A stretch of DNA of 64,000 bases, taken from an uncultured Planctomycetaceae bacterium (GTDB taxonomy: Bacteria > Planctomycetota > Planctomycetia > Pirellulales > Pirellulaceae). The DNA is taken from the NCBI GenBank assembly GCA_903863885.1, contig CAIPEB010000189.1:1-64000 (forward strand), written 5' to 3'. The notes under the pieces are model-generated. The model saw only the letters and a list, made by a program, of their open reading frames with translations, did no database searches and had not been told where the DNA came from. This document shows, in pieces, positions 50,462-59,782 of this stretch; positions within the stretch are counted from its first letter, which is position 1, and every line of letters starts with the position of its first letter. The position numbers and the translations under genes were made by a program.

Positions 50462-53155
50462 GTGGTTGATCTTCATCGCGGCGTCTGCCTGATCTCGCTC
50501 ATTGCGTGGCTGTGGCTGCAGCCTGCCGCAGTTCGGGTCGGCGCCCGCGCGGCGGAGCCTCGTCAGTACTCCGAGGCCCCACAGGCCACCGGGTCTCAGC
50601 AACCCGGCGATGCGCGTATCCGCGGCGCGATCGGCAGACTTGGCTCGAAGACGTTCGCCGAACGGCAGGAAGCGATGCGTTTTCTCTGGTCGCTCGGCCG
50701 CGAGGCGGAGCCCGCGCTGCGCCAGGCCGCCGGCAGTGATGACCCCGAGGTCCGATTGAGGGCCCACACCGTCCTCGACCGTTTTCGCCTGGGCGTTTTC
50801 GCCGACACGCCGCGGCAGACCGTTGCGCTCATCCACCGGTTCCGCGATGGCGACGCGACGGCGCGGCGCGACGTCATGCGGACACTCGTCGAACGAAAAG
50901 ACCTGAAGACGATCCTGGCGCTGGCTGCCTCGGAAGCGAACGACGACCTGCGGAGCGAATGGAATGCGCAGGTCGACGAAACGATCATGAACACCGTCCC
51001 CGCGCTGCTGGTTGACCATCGGTCCGACGAAGCCGAACGGTTGCTCGTCATGGCAGCGACTTCGGACGAAGGAATGCGCCACCACGTGGCCTGGTGTCTG
51101 TTGTCGGGCCGTCTCGACGACGAAATCCGCAATCGGTCTCGAAAAGCAAACCTCGAAGCCGCGGACTGCAAATGGCTGGCTTATGCGTATCGGGCCCGCG
51201 GAGATCTCGACAAGGCCGGCGAATACGCCAAGTCCCTTCCGCCCGAATTCCAGGCGGACATTCACAGCGAGCGGCGGGACTGGCCCGCGCTGGCGACGCT
51301 GCAGGAGGACTTGATCCGGCAGCGGAATGGAGGTCTTGATATCGAGGCTCTGGGCTATGCGGCCGCCTATCATCGGCTCGCCGGAGACGAACGGGCATTC
51401 GCGGAAAAAGTGCGGACCATCAAGTCGCTCGCGCTGCGTAACAGCGGCCAGGCATGGTACGGCGCGGAGGCGCTGCTGGTCAACGGCGAGGTCGACGACG
51501 CGCTGCGGTTGATGCGGCAGAACAGTCCCGCGGCCGCGTTTGAGCTGCTGTGCTTCCAGCAGAACTATCGCGAGGCATTCTCGCTGGCCGGCATTTCCTA
51601 TCCCGACGGATTGACGCTCGATTGGTTTCGCGGCGTCGCCGGAAAAGTCGCGGATCCCAAGCCCGGCTACGACATCGAAGAACGTTTTCGAATGGCAATC
51701 TGCGCGGCTCGCACGCTGAAATCGCTCGGCAGACCCGACGATGCAATGCAGGGCCTGCGACTGCTGGCCGAGGGTGCGAGGAACGACCGCGACGGCAGGC
51801 ATCTCCGGCAGATCTGCGACGCCGAGGTCAAACTCAAGTCGTGGGACGCCGCGCTGCAGCACGCGGCCGAGGCTCTTGGCAAGGACCCGCAGCCCCAGGC
51901 ATTGAATCTGCTGTTCCCCGACGACATTCTGCTGGCCTGCCTCTGGTGGCAATACCTGCCCATGGTCAAGCGGGGTGAATCCGTCGAACAACGTCTGCGG
52001 TTTCTTTGGGAAATCCTGAACCCCGCCCCCGGAAATCTCGACGATCGCGTGATCGGCGAGTTCATCGACACGGCGCGGCAACAATTCTCCACGTTAAAAG
52101 AGTCGAGTCAGCAGGAATGGCTCGAAGTGTTCGCGCGAACCTGGCTCAAGCGGGGAAATCGACGCGAAGCCCGACGCCTGTACGAGCAGGCCGCGGAATT
52201 TTCGTGGGAGAGTGCCCTCAAAGCCGGCGACTTGTGGGCTGCGGACGGCCAGTGGGACCGCGCGGCGCAGTGGTACGCCCGTGCACGGCAGATGGACCAG
52301 CGAAAGCCGCTGGCCGCATATCTCGAGGGACAGGCCCTGATTCGATCGGGCCGGATCGCAGAGGGCAATTCGTTGGTCGCGACGGCGAAGTTGCTGCCCC
52401 TGGCGAGCTCGTCACGACACGATCTCGCCCTGGGCATGGAAGAACGCGGTTATGCGGATGATGCCCTGCCTCAGTTTCAACTGATTCTGCGAACCGGCGG
52501 CTTTCGCCAGTGGCGCGGATACGACGCGGCCAAACGGCTGGGCAACGCCACCAGCGGCAGTGATCCGTTGTCCGCCTCCGCGCTTTGGGAGTCGATGCTG
52601 CTCAGCTGCTTGAGCACGCGGATGGCATTCATGGAGATCGAGGGATACATCCAGATCCCGCTCGTGATACACAAGACACGCGCGGCCGGGCTTCTGCATG
52701 CCGGACGCGTACCGGAGGCGTTGGCCGAGATCGAACTGTGCCGGCGTTATTCGTTATCCGATCCCAGCCTGGTCGAAGAGCTTGTGCCGGCGCTCGAGCA
52801 GGCCGGACATTCACGCGAGGCGACGGAGTTGTTCGAAGCCGTCTCGAACTGCCTGCGGGACATCTGCGAGGATTTCCCGAGCAGCGGAGTCCATTGCAAC
52901 AACCTGGCCTGGATGTCGGCGCGTTGCGGCCGGGATCTGGACAGCGCGCTGAAGTACGCGAAGCGAGCTGTCGAGTTGGCTCCCGGCAACGCCTCCTACC
53001 GCGATACGCTGGCGGAAGTCCAATTCCGACTCGGCAACGCGGAAGAAGCGGCGAGACTTGAAGAAGAATGCCTTCGACTGGATCCCGGCAACCGCCATTT
53101 CCTGGACCAGCGTGCTCGCTTTCAGGCAACCGCAAACGAGGGTCCACGTGACTGA
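50462..53155 (+). CDS. secreted tetratricopeptide-repeat protein
   Basis: An 897-residue protein read from the GTG at 50462; a TTG 27 codons earlier lacks support. A signal-like helix (LISLIAWLWLQPAAVRVGA) leads. Armadillo/HEAT-like repeats (about 50-150, LRQAAGSDDPEVRLRAHTVLD) are followed by a long TPR solenoid, with recognisable units near residues 215-260, 345-385, 570-640 and 800-880 (LEYAKRAVELAPGNASYRDT-type, here LKYAKRAVELAPGNASYRDT; EAARLEEECLRLDPGN). It should be a periplasmic scaffold or regulator. No enzyme site is seen. The MBL-fold gene overlaps its end by 8 bases, indicating translational coupling. Confidence 0.75.
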   Translation: MVDLHRGVCLISLIAWLWLQPAAVRVGARAAEPRQYSEAPQATGSQQPGDARIRGAIGRLGSKTFAERQEAMRFLWSLGREAEPALRQAAGSDDPEVRLRAHTVLDRFRLGVFADTPRQTVALIHRFRDGDATARRDVMRTLVERKDLKTILALAASEANDDLRSEWNAQVDETIMNTVPALLVDHRSDEAERLLVMAATSDEGMRHHVAWCLLSGRLDDEIRNRSRKANLEAADCKWLAYAYRARGDLDKAGEYAKSLPPEFQADIHSERRDWPALATLQEDLIRQRNGGLDIEALGYAAAYHRLAGDERAFAEKVRTIKSLALRNSGQAWYGAEALLVNGEVDDALRLMRQNSPAAAFELLCFQQNYREAFSLAGISYPDGLTLDWFRGVAGKVADPKPGYDIEERFRMAICAARTLKSLGRPDDAMQGLRLLAEGARNDRDGRHLRQICDAEVKLKSWDAALQHAAEALGKDPQPQALNLLFPDDILLACLWWQYLPMVKRGESVEQRLRFLWEILNPAPGNLDDRVIGEFIDTARQQFSTLKESSQQEWLEVFARTWLKRGNRREARRLYEQAAEFSWESALKAGDLWAADGQWDRAAQWYARARQMDQRKPLAAYLEGQALIRSGRIAEGNSLVATAKLLPLASSSRHDLALGMEERGYADDALPQFQLILRTGGFRQWRGYDAAKRLGNATSGSDPLSASALWESMLLSCLSTRMAFMEIEGYIQIPLVIHKTRAAGLLHAGRVPEALAEIELCRRYSLSDPSLVEELVPALEQAGHSREATELFEAVSNCLRDICEDFPSSGVHCNNLAWMSARCGRDLDSALKYAKRAVELAPGNASYRDTLAEVQFRLGNAEEAARLEEECLRLDPGNRHFLDQRARFQATANEGPRD

Positions 53156-54026
53156 TGCAAGGAACTCGGCTGCCCGCGCGTCGAACATGATCACACCATG
53201 CCTGGCTCATGACGCGCTGCTGGCCGATATCGCCGCGGCCCGGCGCGAAACGGACGCTTTTCATCTGTGGTGGCTCGGCCAGAGCGGCTTCCTGCTTCTC
53301 TGGCAGGATCGTTTCCTGCTGATGGATCCGTATCTGTCGGACTCTCTTACGCGAAAGTACGCCGGCACGGACAACCCGCATGTGCGCATGACCGAGTTGG
53401 CGGTTGCGCCGCAGCGGCTCGATTTCATCAATGTGGTGACATCGAGCCACAATCACACGGACCATCTCGATGCGGATACCCTGCTGCCCCTGATGTCGGT
53501 CAATCCGGACCTGGCGATCGTTGTCCCTGCGGCGAATCGCGAATTCGCGGCAAGTCGTCTGCGCACCGGCGAGGATCGCCTGTTGCCAATCGACGATGGC
53601 CAGACGCTCGAGGCGGGAGGTTTCTCCCTCCATGCCATCCCCTCGGCACACGAGTCCGTGGAACGCGACGAACTGGGACGCTGCCGATATCTCGGATACA
53701 TCGTGCGCGTCGGCGATCGAACGATCTACCACTGCGGCGACACGGTTCGGTACGAGGGAATGGCCGAGCGGCTCTCGCCGTGGAATATCGACGTCGCTCT
53801 GCTGCCCATCAACGGCCGGTCGCCTCAGCGCCGTGTGGCAGGCAATCTGTGGGGACATGAGGCCGCGGCTCTTGCCCGCGACGCGGGCGCGAAACTCGCT
53901 ATTCCGTGCCATTACGGGATGTTCGCTTTCAACACGGCCTCGACCGACGAATTCGTGCGCGCCGCCAATCAACTCGGGCAGCGTTTCGAGTTGTTGCAAT
54001 GCGGCCAGCGATATTCGGGACGATGA
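53148..54026 (+). CDS. metallo-beta-lactamase-fold hydrolase (UlaG-like)
   Basis: A 292-residue cytoplasmic protein. The GTG at 53148 has a GAGGG ribosome site at 53138-53142 and overlaps the TPR stop. The HxHxDH signature is S100-H101-N-H103-T-D105-H106 in SSHNHTDHLD; further metal ligands lie in IPSAHES and YHCGDTV, and the C-terminal H in PCHYGMF. This pattern matches UlaG-type L-ascorbate-6-phosphate lactonase and related N-acyl-PE hydrolases. The WWLGQSGFLL strand near 42 and the MDPYLSD motif (60-66) are conserved in that group. It likely opens a lactone or hydrolyses a phosphoester; substrate unknown. Confidence 0.9.
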   Translation: MTDARNSAARASNMITPCLAHDALLADIAAARRETDAFHLWWLGQSGFLLLWQDRFLLMDPYLSDSLTRKYAGTDNPHVRMTELAVAPQRLDFINVVTSSHNHTDHLDADTLLPLMSVNPDLAIVVPAANREFAASRLRTGEDRLLPIDDGQTLEAGGFSLHAIPSAHESVERDELGRCRYLGYIVRVGDRTIYHCGDTVRYEGMAERLSPWNIDVALLPINGRSPQRRVAGNLWGHEAAALARDAGAKLAIPCHYGMFAFNTASTDEFVRAANQLGQRFELLQCGQRYSGR

Positions 54027-54057
54027 TCGACGAAGCCCGCCGTCGCGGCAAGCGTCG

Positions 54058-54525
54058 TCAACCGAACGCCCACCGGCGGAATTCCGCGTCCTCCACGAAG
54101 ACTCCGTGCCGGACCAAGCGGATCATCAGCCGCAGCGGATCGCACTGCAGCGCATCCAGCAGGTCCTCCCACGCCCGCGCCGTGCACTGCCCCTTGAGTT
54201 CCAGTTCGAGCAGTCGCGACTCGCGATCCCAGAGATTGCCGTCAAGCTGCCATCGCGGATGGACATCATCCGTCGAGACCCAGACCAGAGCTCCGTCGGG
54301 CTCGACGAACATGCGCGGGAGGTGATTCAATCGCTCGCACGCGGACTCGAAGGAAATGTGCCACGGCGTGAAACGCAGTTCTTCGGGAACGTCCAGCGTG
54401 CGCAGCGTCGCGTCCCTCAGAACCACAGGTGCGCCTGCGCTCAGGCCCGCCGGTCGCGCGTGAATGGCGATGTGAAACGAGGTCGGATGCCCTTCCATCG
54501 CCGACGTCTTCCGCGGAGTTGACAT
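54058..54525 (-). CDS. small protein of unknown function next to cutA
   Basis: A 155-residue soluble protein. The ATG at 54525 is preferred: the longer frame begins inside a dispersed repeat and encodes the nonsense words ESGVGSPESGVWS. The protein opens STPRKTSAMEGHPTSFHIAIH and continues with DVPEELRFTPWHISFESACERLNHLPRMFVEPDGALVWVSTD and LLELELKGQCTARAWEDLLDALQ; it is compact with no signal or membrane segment. No family is recognised. It lies on the minus strand behind cutA, separated by a 64-base gap that is mostly repeat. Confidence 0.55.
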   Translation of the reverse strand: MSTPRKTSAMEGHPTSFHIAIHARPAGLSAGAPVVLRDATLRTLDVPEELRFTPWHISFESACERLNHLPRMFVEPDGALVWVSTDDVHPRWQLDGNLWDRESRLLELELKGQCTARAWEDLLDALQCDPLRLMIRLVRHGVFVEDAEFRRWAFG

Positions 54526-54553
54526 GCCAGATGCCGGATACGTATTTGTCTTG

Positions 54554-54592
54554 CTCCAGACTCCAGACTCCGGACTCCCGACTCCGGACTCA
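54554..54592. repeat. dispersed repeat, CTCCAGACTCC family
   Basis: CTCCAGACTCCAGACTCC and GGACTCCCGACTCCGGACTC words run head to tail through the gap between cutA and the small unknown gene; the last three bases of the repeat form the cutA stop codon. It matches the second half of the repeat at 24966-25010. Confidence 0.65.
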
Positions 54593-54928
54593 CGTCGATT
54601 CCGACGAGGATTCAACCGATTCGGCGACCCATTCCAAATACGTTTCGCAGCCCATCACAATCGGCACGGCGATGATTTCGGGCTGCTCGTAGGAATGGAG
54701 TTCTCGAATCGCGTCTTCCACTTCCGGAAAGAGGCTCCGCACCGTCTTGATGGTGCAAACCCACTCCTGCGAGATTTCGATCTGCCCCTTCCAGCGGTAG
54801 GTGCTTTCAATCGGACCGCTGACCTGAACGCAGGCGGCCAGTCGCTTGGCTACGAGCGAAGCCGCGATACGCTCCGCGTCTGCGCGGTCGGCTGTCGTCG
54901 TGGTTACCTGGATCGTATCGAAGACCAT
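54590..54928 (-). CDS. cutA: CutA-type divalent cation tolerance protein
   Basis: A 112-residue cytoplasmic protein of the CutA family (ferredoxin-like trimer, PII-like fold). The hallmarks are the N-terminal strand FDTIQVTTTTADRADAERIAASLVAKRLAACVQV, STYRWKGQIEISQEWVCTIKT and the C-terminal SYEQPEIIAVPIVMGCETYLEWV, where C32 and the surrounding Ile/Glu residues are conserved. It is thought to bind copper or other divalent cations. The stop codon falls on the edge of a dispersed repeat. Function in planctomycetes has not been shown; the assignment rests on length and motifs. Confidence 0.92.
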   Translation of the reverse strand: MVFDTIQVTTTTADRADAERIAASLVAKRLAACVQVSGPIESTYRWKGQIEISQEWVCTIKTVRSLFPEVEDAIRELHSYEQPEIIAVPIVMGCETYLEWVAESVESSSEST

Positions 54929-55192
54929 GATTTGTTCCTCCCGATCGCAGATCTCAACGAGTCATTCGCTGCGAGGCGATTTCACTTTACTAACGCAGAA
55001 TCGCGTGGCACCTCCCTATAGTTTGTCGCATGCCCGTTCCCGTTGCCAGTCGCAATCGCGGGTTGCGGCCAAATGCCTCCGCTGCCTTTCCGCCCCGATG
55101 GCGGACGGGTAATCTGTTGTGAGATTCTGCCTCTCCTGACGTTGCACAGTCGGAGCGTCGCTTTCGCCTTGATCCGTGGGGTCGTGACTGAC

Positions 55193-56653
55193 ATGAGATG
55201 CCTGATCGCCGCCGCTTTGGCCGCCTCCCTGTTGCCCGCCTCGATGACTTTCGGCGCGGAGCCGCTCCCTTCCCAAGCCGTTCCGCCGGCGAAGTCCGAC
55301 GAAGGACTGACTGCCGAGCAGCGCCAGTGGGTCGCGAAGGCCTGGCGTCACGAAAAAGACGGGTGGGTGTTTCTTCACATTGAAGGCAGTCCGCAGGCAC
55401 GCGGCTTTCAGCACGGTTATCTGCTCGCCCGGGAAATCGAGAGCACGCTCGCGGCCACGCGCAAGGTCTGGAATTACGAGAGCGGAATGGAGTGGTCGTG
55501 GCTGGTCGAGCAGGCGGGCCGGATTTGGCGAGGCAAAATTGACGACGAGAACCTGGCCGAGATCGACGGCATCGTCAGCGGTCTTGCAGCGGCGCGAGTT
55601 GCTGCGTCGCGCAACGAGCTGATCGCCCATAACGGGATCGTCGAACTGGCCGCCTACTGGTGGCCCACGGCAAAGGAAAAGCTGAAGTCCCAGGCCCCAA
55701 CCCGGCCGCGAGAAGCCTGCAGCGCGTTTATTGCGACGGGCAGCGCGACTCGCGGCGGGGGAATCGTCATGGGCCACAACACGATGGGCGGCTATGCGGA
55801 CAACGACTGTAACTTCGTTCTCGACATCGCTCCCGAAAAGGGACACCGGATTCTGATGCAGAGTTACCCCGGCTGGATTCACAGCGGGACGGACTTCTTC
55901 ATCACGGACGCTGGGCTGATCGGCTGCGAGACCACGATCAGCGGCTTCAAGGGATTCGACGAGTCAGGACGCCCCGAGTTCTCGCGCATGCGGAGCGCGA
56001 CGCAGACTGCGGCCTCGATCGAGCAGTGGTGTTCCGTGATGAAGCAGGGCAACAATGGCGGCTACGCCAACGCGTGGTTGCTTGGCGACGTACGCTCCGG
56101 CGAGATCGCCCGGCTGGAACTGGGGCTCAGGCAGGTGGCCTTCGAGAAAAAACGCGACGGGTACTTCATCGGCGCGAACGTCGCCGAGGATCTGAAGCTG
56201 TTGCGACTGGAGACCTCCGTGGACGAAACGGATATCCGGCTGTCAGCCGCGGCGAGGCGGGTTCGTTGGAAGCAACTGATGGGACAGCATGCCGGCCGGA
56301 TCGATATTGAGCTTGCCAGAGTGCTTCTGGCTGATCATTACGACGTATTTCGCGAACAGGACGCTCCGGGCGAGCGTTCGTTATGCAAACACGGCGAACT
56401 CGAAAAGGACCCGCCCGGCGGCCATACGCCTTATGAGCCCAACGGCACGCTCGACGCGAAAGTCGTTGACTCGGCGATGGCTAAAGAAATGTCATTCGCC
56501 GCTCGCTGGGGCTCGGCATGCGGCACGGCATTCGACGCGGACCAGTTCCTCAAGGCGCACCCGCAGTTCGATTGGATGCAGGGCATTCTCAAGAGCCGTC
56601 CCGCTCGGCCTTGGACGATTTTCCGCTCAGGCGAAACCGCGGCCGGCAAGTAG
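55193..56653 (+). CDS. secreted Ntn-type hydrolase (C45-like/phospholipase B-like)
   Basis: A 486-residue protein started at the ATG at 55193, giving a signal peptide (CLIAAALAASLLPASMTFGAE). The sequence QARGFQHGYLLAREIE is the N-terminal signature of the C45 acyltransferase/phospholipase-B-like group, and the nucleophile is C176 in REACSAFIATG, which in relatives becomes the new N-terminus after autocleavage. GGIVMGHNTMGGYADNDCNFVL and IGANVAEDLKLLRLETSVDETDIR follow. It should hydrolyse an amide or ester bond, such as an acyl-amino substrate or a phospholipid chain, in the periplasm. No neighbour clarifies the substrate. Confidence 0.82.
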   Translation: MRCLIAAALAASLLPASMTFGAEPLPSQAVPPAKSDEGLTAEQRQWVAKAWRHEKDGWVFLHIEGSPQARGFQHGYLLAREIESTLAATRKVWNYESGMEWSWLVEQAGRIWRGKIDDENLAEIDGIVSGLAAARVAASRNELIAHNGIVELAAYWWPTAKEKLKSQAPTRPREACSAFIATGSATRGGGIVMGHNTMGGYADNDCNFVLDIAPEKGHRILMQSYPGWIHSGTDFFITDAGLIGCETTISGFKGFDESGRPEFSRMRSATQTAASIEQWCSVMKQGNNGGYANAWLLGDVRSGEIARLELGLRQVAFEKKRDGYFIGANVAEDLKLLRLETSVDETDIRLSAAARRVRWKQLMGQHAGRIDIELARVLLADHYDVFREQDAPGERSLCKHGELEKDPPGGHTPYEPNGTLDAKVVDSAMAKEMSFAARWGSACGTAFDADQFLKAHPQFDWMQGILKSRPARPWTIFRSGETAAGK

Positions 56654-56847
56654 GCCCGCGCCGGTCAATGGCCCATGATCCGAGCGATTTCTCCGCAGAT
56701 CCGAGCCGCTTCTCGGGTTCCTCTTTCGGCGAACACGGCCGGCACTTGCCGAAATCAAGAGCCTCGGCGCTGCCGATCAAGCCGGTCATGCCCACGGTGC
56801 AGCGGGCACGTGAGTGTTTTCGCCCCCGAGCGCTGAGCGCTTTCGCG

Positions 56848-56876
56848 TTGACAGCCGGCAGCACAGCATCGACGAT
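56848..56876 (+). promoter_or_regulatory. weak promoter before the OB-fold gene
   Basis: TTGACA at 56848-56853 is a perfect -35; 17 bases later GACGAT is a poor -10. It lies about 35 bases before the ATG at 56909. Confidence 0.3.
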
Positions 56877-56908
56877 AGAACGAGGTCTGACCGGAGCATC
56901 CAGCGGCC

Positions 56909-57706
56909 ATGCGATTCAGAGACTTACCCCTTGCATTAGCAGCGATCCTGTTGGCGGCTGCCGCGGCGATTTCGTCCGCCGCGGAGACGAAGAAGATCCG
57001 CGTCGAGGATATCGCGGCGCTGCGCGAAAACGTGGGGAGACAAGTGACCGCCGTCGGAACGGTGGCCCGCACGGGCAAGCCGGCCGGCGGCCCTCAATTC
57101 CTGAATTTCGACGGCACGGAATTCACCGTCGTCTGCCTGCCCGGAGATCTGGACCGATTTCCGGAACCGCCGGCCGAGGCGTTCCACCGCAAGAGCATCG
57201 AAGTCACCGGCAAGGTCGAAACCTACAAGGGCCGGTTGCAGATGCGCATTCGCGAACCGGCCCAGGTTCGGGTCCGCGGCGAGCCGGCTGCCGCACCAAA
57301 GCCGACCGGGGATTCGACCAAATCGACGATCAACACGTCGGCGGATGACTGGGTCAGTCCCGCGGGGCTGCGCTATCAGGGGCGCGATCCGAGCGGGCTC
57401 ACCCGGCTCCAGCACGTGGCGCGTCACGCCGGCGACCTGCCCGATCGCGACGGCCCGCACGGGGTATTCGACGGGGGAATCGATCAGGCGATTGCCACCA
57501 TCGACGAGGCCTGGAAACTGGCCGTGCAGCGCAAGACGCGTCCCGTCGTCGAAAACCAGCGCAGTACCTACACCGTGAACATGGGGCGAAGGATCGGCTA
57601 CCTCGGCGGACGCGCGGGAAGTGAGCAGGGGCACCCGCCCCTGAATCGCGTGTTCATCGTCGTCGAGACGGGAACGCAGAACGTCGTCACCGCCTATCCC
57701 AAGTAA
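56909..57706 (+). CDS. secreted OB-fold protein with a possible RNase-like C-terminal domain
   Basis: A 265-residue protein with a signal peptide (DLPLALAAILLAAAAAISSAA). Residues about 33-124 look like a tRNA_anti/OB-fold: VTAVGTVARTGKPAGGPQFLNFDG, FTVVCLPGD and IEVTGKVETYKGRLQMRI. A Pro/Thr-rich linker leads to a C-terminal domain (about 153-265) with LQHVARHAGDLP (H169, H173), GPHGVFD, YTVNMGRRIGYLGGRAG and a closing VVTAYPK. The last word and the His/Arg pattern resemble the BECR RNase fold of bacterial toxins, but no confident family match is made. Acting outside the cytoplasm, it could cleave extracellular nucleic acid. The zinc-ribbon gene follows after 23 bases. Confidence 0.6.
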   Translation: MRFRDLPLALAAILLAAAAAISSAAETKKIRVEDIAALRENVGRQVTAVGTVARTGKPAGGPQFLNFDGTEFTVVCLPGDLDRFPEPPAEAFHRKSIEVTGKVETYKGRLQMRIREPAQVRVRGEPAAAPKPTGDSTKSTINTSADDWVSPAGLRYQGRDPSGLTRLQHVARHAGDLPDRDGPHGVFDGGIDQAIATIDEAWKLAVQRKTRPVVENQRSTYTVNMGRRIGYLGGRAGSEQGHPPLNRVFIVVETGTQNVVTAYPK

Positions 57707-57729
57707 ACCGGCACTTCGAGTATCGCAAA

Positions 57730-58017
57730 ATGGCCCGGCACAAATCGCCTTATCTCGCCCGTTGCGAATTCTGCGAACAGGGACTGCTGCGGTTCATGCA
57801 GTGCGATCGCTGCCGCGCGGTTGCGGGCGTCTGCGACGAGTGTGAACTGGTTTGGAGCGACGTTCGCGCCGTGTGCTCGGATCCCAAACTGAAATCGTCT
57901 TCCGCTTTCCCGCGGTGTCCCGCTTGCGGTGCGACCGACGGTATTGCGATCCGACTCAACCGAACGCAGATCATCCGCGCCGGGCTGCAGGACTGCATCC
58001 GGGGCGAATCGGAATGA
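57730..58017 (+). CDS. small zinc-ribbon protein
   Basis: A 95-residue cytoplasmic protein with eleven cysteines, most in four zinc-knuckle-like pairs: CEFC (12-15), CDRC (25-28), CDEC (35-38) and CPAC (63-66). Two zinc sites are therefore likely. The rest is small and basic at the C-terminus. No known family is recognised. It starts 23 bases after the OB-fold gene on the same strand and may be translated from the same message; a role in nucleic-acid or protein binding is possible. Confidence 0.72.
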   Translation: MARHKSPYLARCEFCEQGLLRFMQCDRCRAVAGVCDECELVWSDVRAVCSDPKLKSSSAFPRCPACGATDGIAIRLNRTQIIRAGLQDCIRGESE

Positions 58018-58051
58018 CCGCCCCGGACTGCGTCGCGGCAAATTCCGCACT

Positions 58052-59374
58052 TCAGACTTCCTGCGGCAATTCGTAGGGCTTTCGGCGCGGCCGATCGAGG
58101 TACCGGTTTGCCTCGGCATCGTCGACGAACTCTTCTTTCTTCGGGTCCCATTTCAACTTTCGCCCGAGCCACCGCGCGATATTGCCCAGGTGGCAGACGG
58201 TTGCCGAGCGGTGCCCGATCTCGACGTCGGCGATCGGCTTCTCGCGGCTCTTGATGCATTCGAGCCAGTTCTTCATGTGATGATCGCTCTTGTAGAGATG
58301 GACCTCGTCGCTGCGAATCGGCTCTTCGGCCAGCTCCTTCGGGCTGGACGTGACCTTGCCGCGGAAGATCTCGATCTTGCCTTTCTCGCCGATGAAGATC
58401 GCGCCGCCGGGATTGCCGTTGTCGAGCTTCACGGTGATGCCATTTTCGTAACGGTAGTAGATCATCGGAACGCTGCAGATCTTCTCGCCGCGTTCGCGGG
58501 ATTCGGGTTCTTTGTACGTGGGAGCCGAGAATTGATCGCCTTCGGTCCAGACCTCAACCGGTCCCGTGTCGTCCATTCCGAGTGCCCACTGGATCTGGTC
58601 CAACCCGTGCGCGCCCCATCCGGTCATCTCGCCGCCCGAATAGGGCCGGAACGAGATCCATCCCGGTTTCGAGCGCGGCGTGTACAGATCAATGTGGTAC
58701 GGCACGACTTCATTGGGCCCGCACCACATGTCCCAATCGAGTCCCTGAGGAACGGCCTGCGACGGCAGTCCGCATTCCCAGGGGCTGGGGTAATTGCTGC
58801 CGATCACCATGCTGATCTTCCCGAGCCGGCCGTTTCGAATCAGCTCGCAGCCGTAGCGATTTTCCTTCTGCGACCGCTGCTGGCTGCCCGTCTGGAACAC
58901 GCGGCCGTATTTGCGCACGGCCTGAACCATGAGCCGGCCCTCGCGGATGGTCAGGGTCATGGGTTTTTCGGCATAGACATCCTTGCCCGCCTGGCACGAG
59001 TGAATGGATACGAGCGAGCGCCAGTGATCGGGAGTTCCCGTGATTATCGCGTCAACGTCTTTGCGTTCGAGCAGCTTCCGGTAGTTCTGATACGGTTCGG
59101 CCGAGTACTTCCTGGCCCGCTCTTCGGCGCGCGGCAGATTCACGTCGGCGATCGCCACGATCCGGACTTCGGGCAGCGTCTGGGCCGCATCCATCAATCC
59201 GCCGGCTTGCCGCCCCACGCCGATGCCGCCGACGGCGATCTTGTCATTCGGTCCGAGCCGGCCTTCCCAAGCCAGGATCCCCGATGGAATCACGTAGGGA
59301 GCCGCGATGGCGGTCGCGGCGCCCGCCGTGCGAACGATGAACTGGCGACGCGAATAAGGTCTGGCTGAGTTCAT
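58052..59374 (-). CDS. Tat-exported Gfo/Idh/MocA-family oxidoreductase
   Basis: A 440-residue protein with a twin-arginine signal ([22 protein letters not shown]). The Rossmann N-terminus ([21 protein letters not shown]) and the EKP motif in [14 protein letters not shown] are intact, so NAD-dependent oxidation or reduction of a sugar or cyclitol is expected. Body features: [36 protein letters not shown] and the closing [19 protein letters not shown] are those of the planctomycete clade of this family. It is the third Tat Gfo/Idh/MocA protein in the window but stands alone here, 34 bases from the convergent zinc-ribbon gene. Confidence 0.88.
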   Translation of the reverse strand: MNSARPYSRRQFIVRTAGAATAIAAPYVIPSGILAWEGRLGPNDKIAVGGIGVGRQAGGLMDAAQTLPEVRIVAIADVNLPRAEERARKYSAEPYQNYRKLLERKDVDAIITGTPDHWRSLVSIHSCQAGKDVYAEKPMTLTIREGRLMVQAVRKYGRVFQTGSQQRSQKENRYGCELIRNGRLGKISMVIGSNYPSPWECGLPSQAVPQGLDWDMWCGPNEVVPYHIDLYTPRSKPGWISFRPYSGGEMTGWGAHGLDQIQWALGMDDTGPVEVWTEGDQFSAPTYKEPESRERGEKICSVPMIYYRYENGITVKLDNGNPGGAIFIGEKGKIEIFRGKVTSSPKELAEEPIRSDEVHLYKSDHHMKNWLECIKSREKPIADVEIGHRSATVCHLGNIARWLGRKLKWDPKKEEFVDDAEANRYLDRPRRKPYELPQEV

Positions 59375-59782
59375 ACCTTGGCCTTTCTGTCTCGAAAGTC
59401 TGACAAGCGGGCAATGCCGCCAAATGGGTGCGGGGCCGTTGATCAGCTGCCGGGCCGTCGATTGGCTGCGCGAACCGGTCGCCGGATGCGCCGAGTCGGC
59501 AGGCGGTCGGCCGTTCCAGCGTCGTTTCCACGCTTCTGCCAGCGATGGTACCCTGAGGTTCGGCCGCGTTCAACTGAACCGGCAGCCCGACTCGGCTTGC
59601 GGCCCGGCCGCCGATCCCGCATTCTTATGGATGCCCGCAGCGTTTCGGCCCCGACTTGGAACTGATTTGCGGGCCAACCGAGCGGCCGTGACAGGCCCGC
59701 GGTCCGGTATGTCGCAAGAGCCGCGAGAAGGACGGCCGGGGATTACGGCGGAATTCGATCGAGTACCCAGTGGAGGTCATCA
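59375..59782. other. intergenic region, no gene seen
   Basis: This 408-base gap between two divergent genes holds short open frames on both strands without family resemblance. No strong hairpin or promoter box was found. The ribosome site GGAGG (59772-59776) belongs to the DUF1638 gene. Confidence 0.45.

Noticed and set aside
49709-52084. A 791-codon minus-strand open frame opposite the epimerase and TPR genes
   Set aside because: Composition is of a GC-rich antisense frame, with no recognisable family, and both sense genes are well supported.
54526-54615. N-terminal extension of the small gene after cutA
   Set aside because: It is encoded by the dispersed CTCCAGACTCC repeat and overlaps cutA; the internal ATG at 54525 is used.
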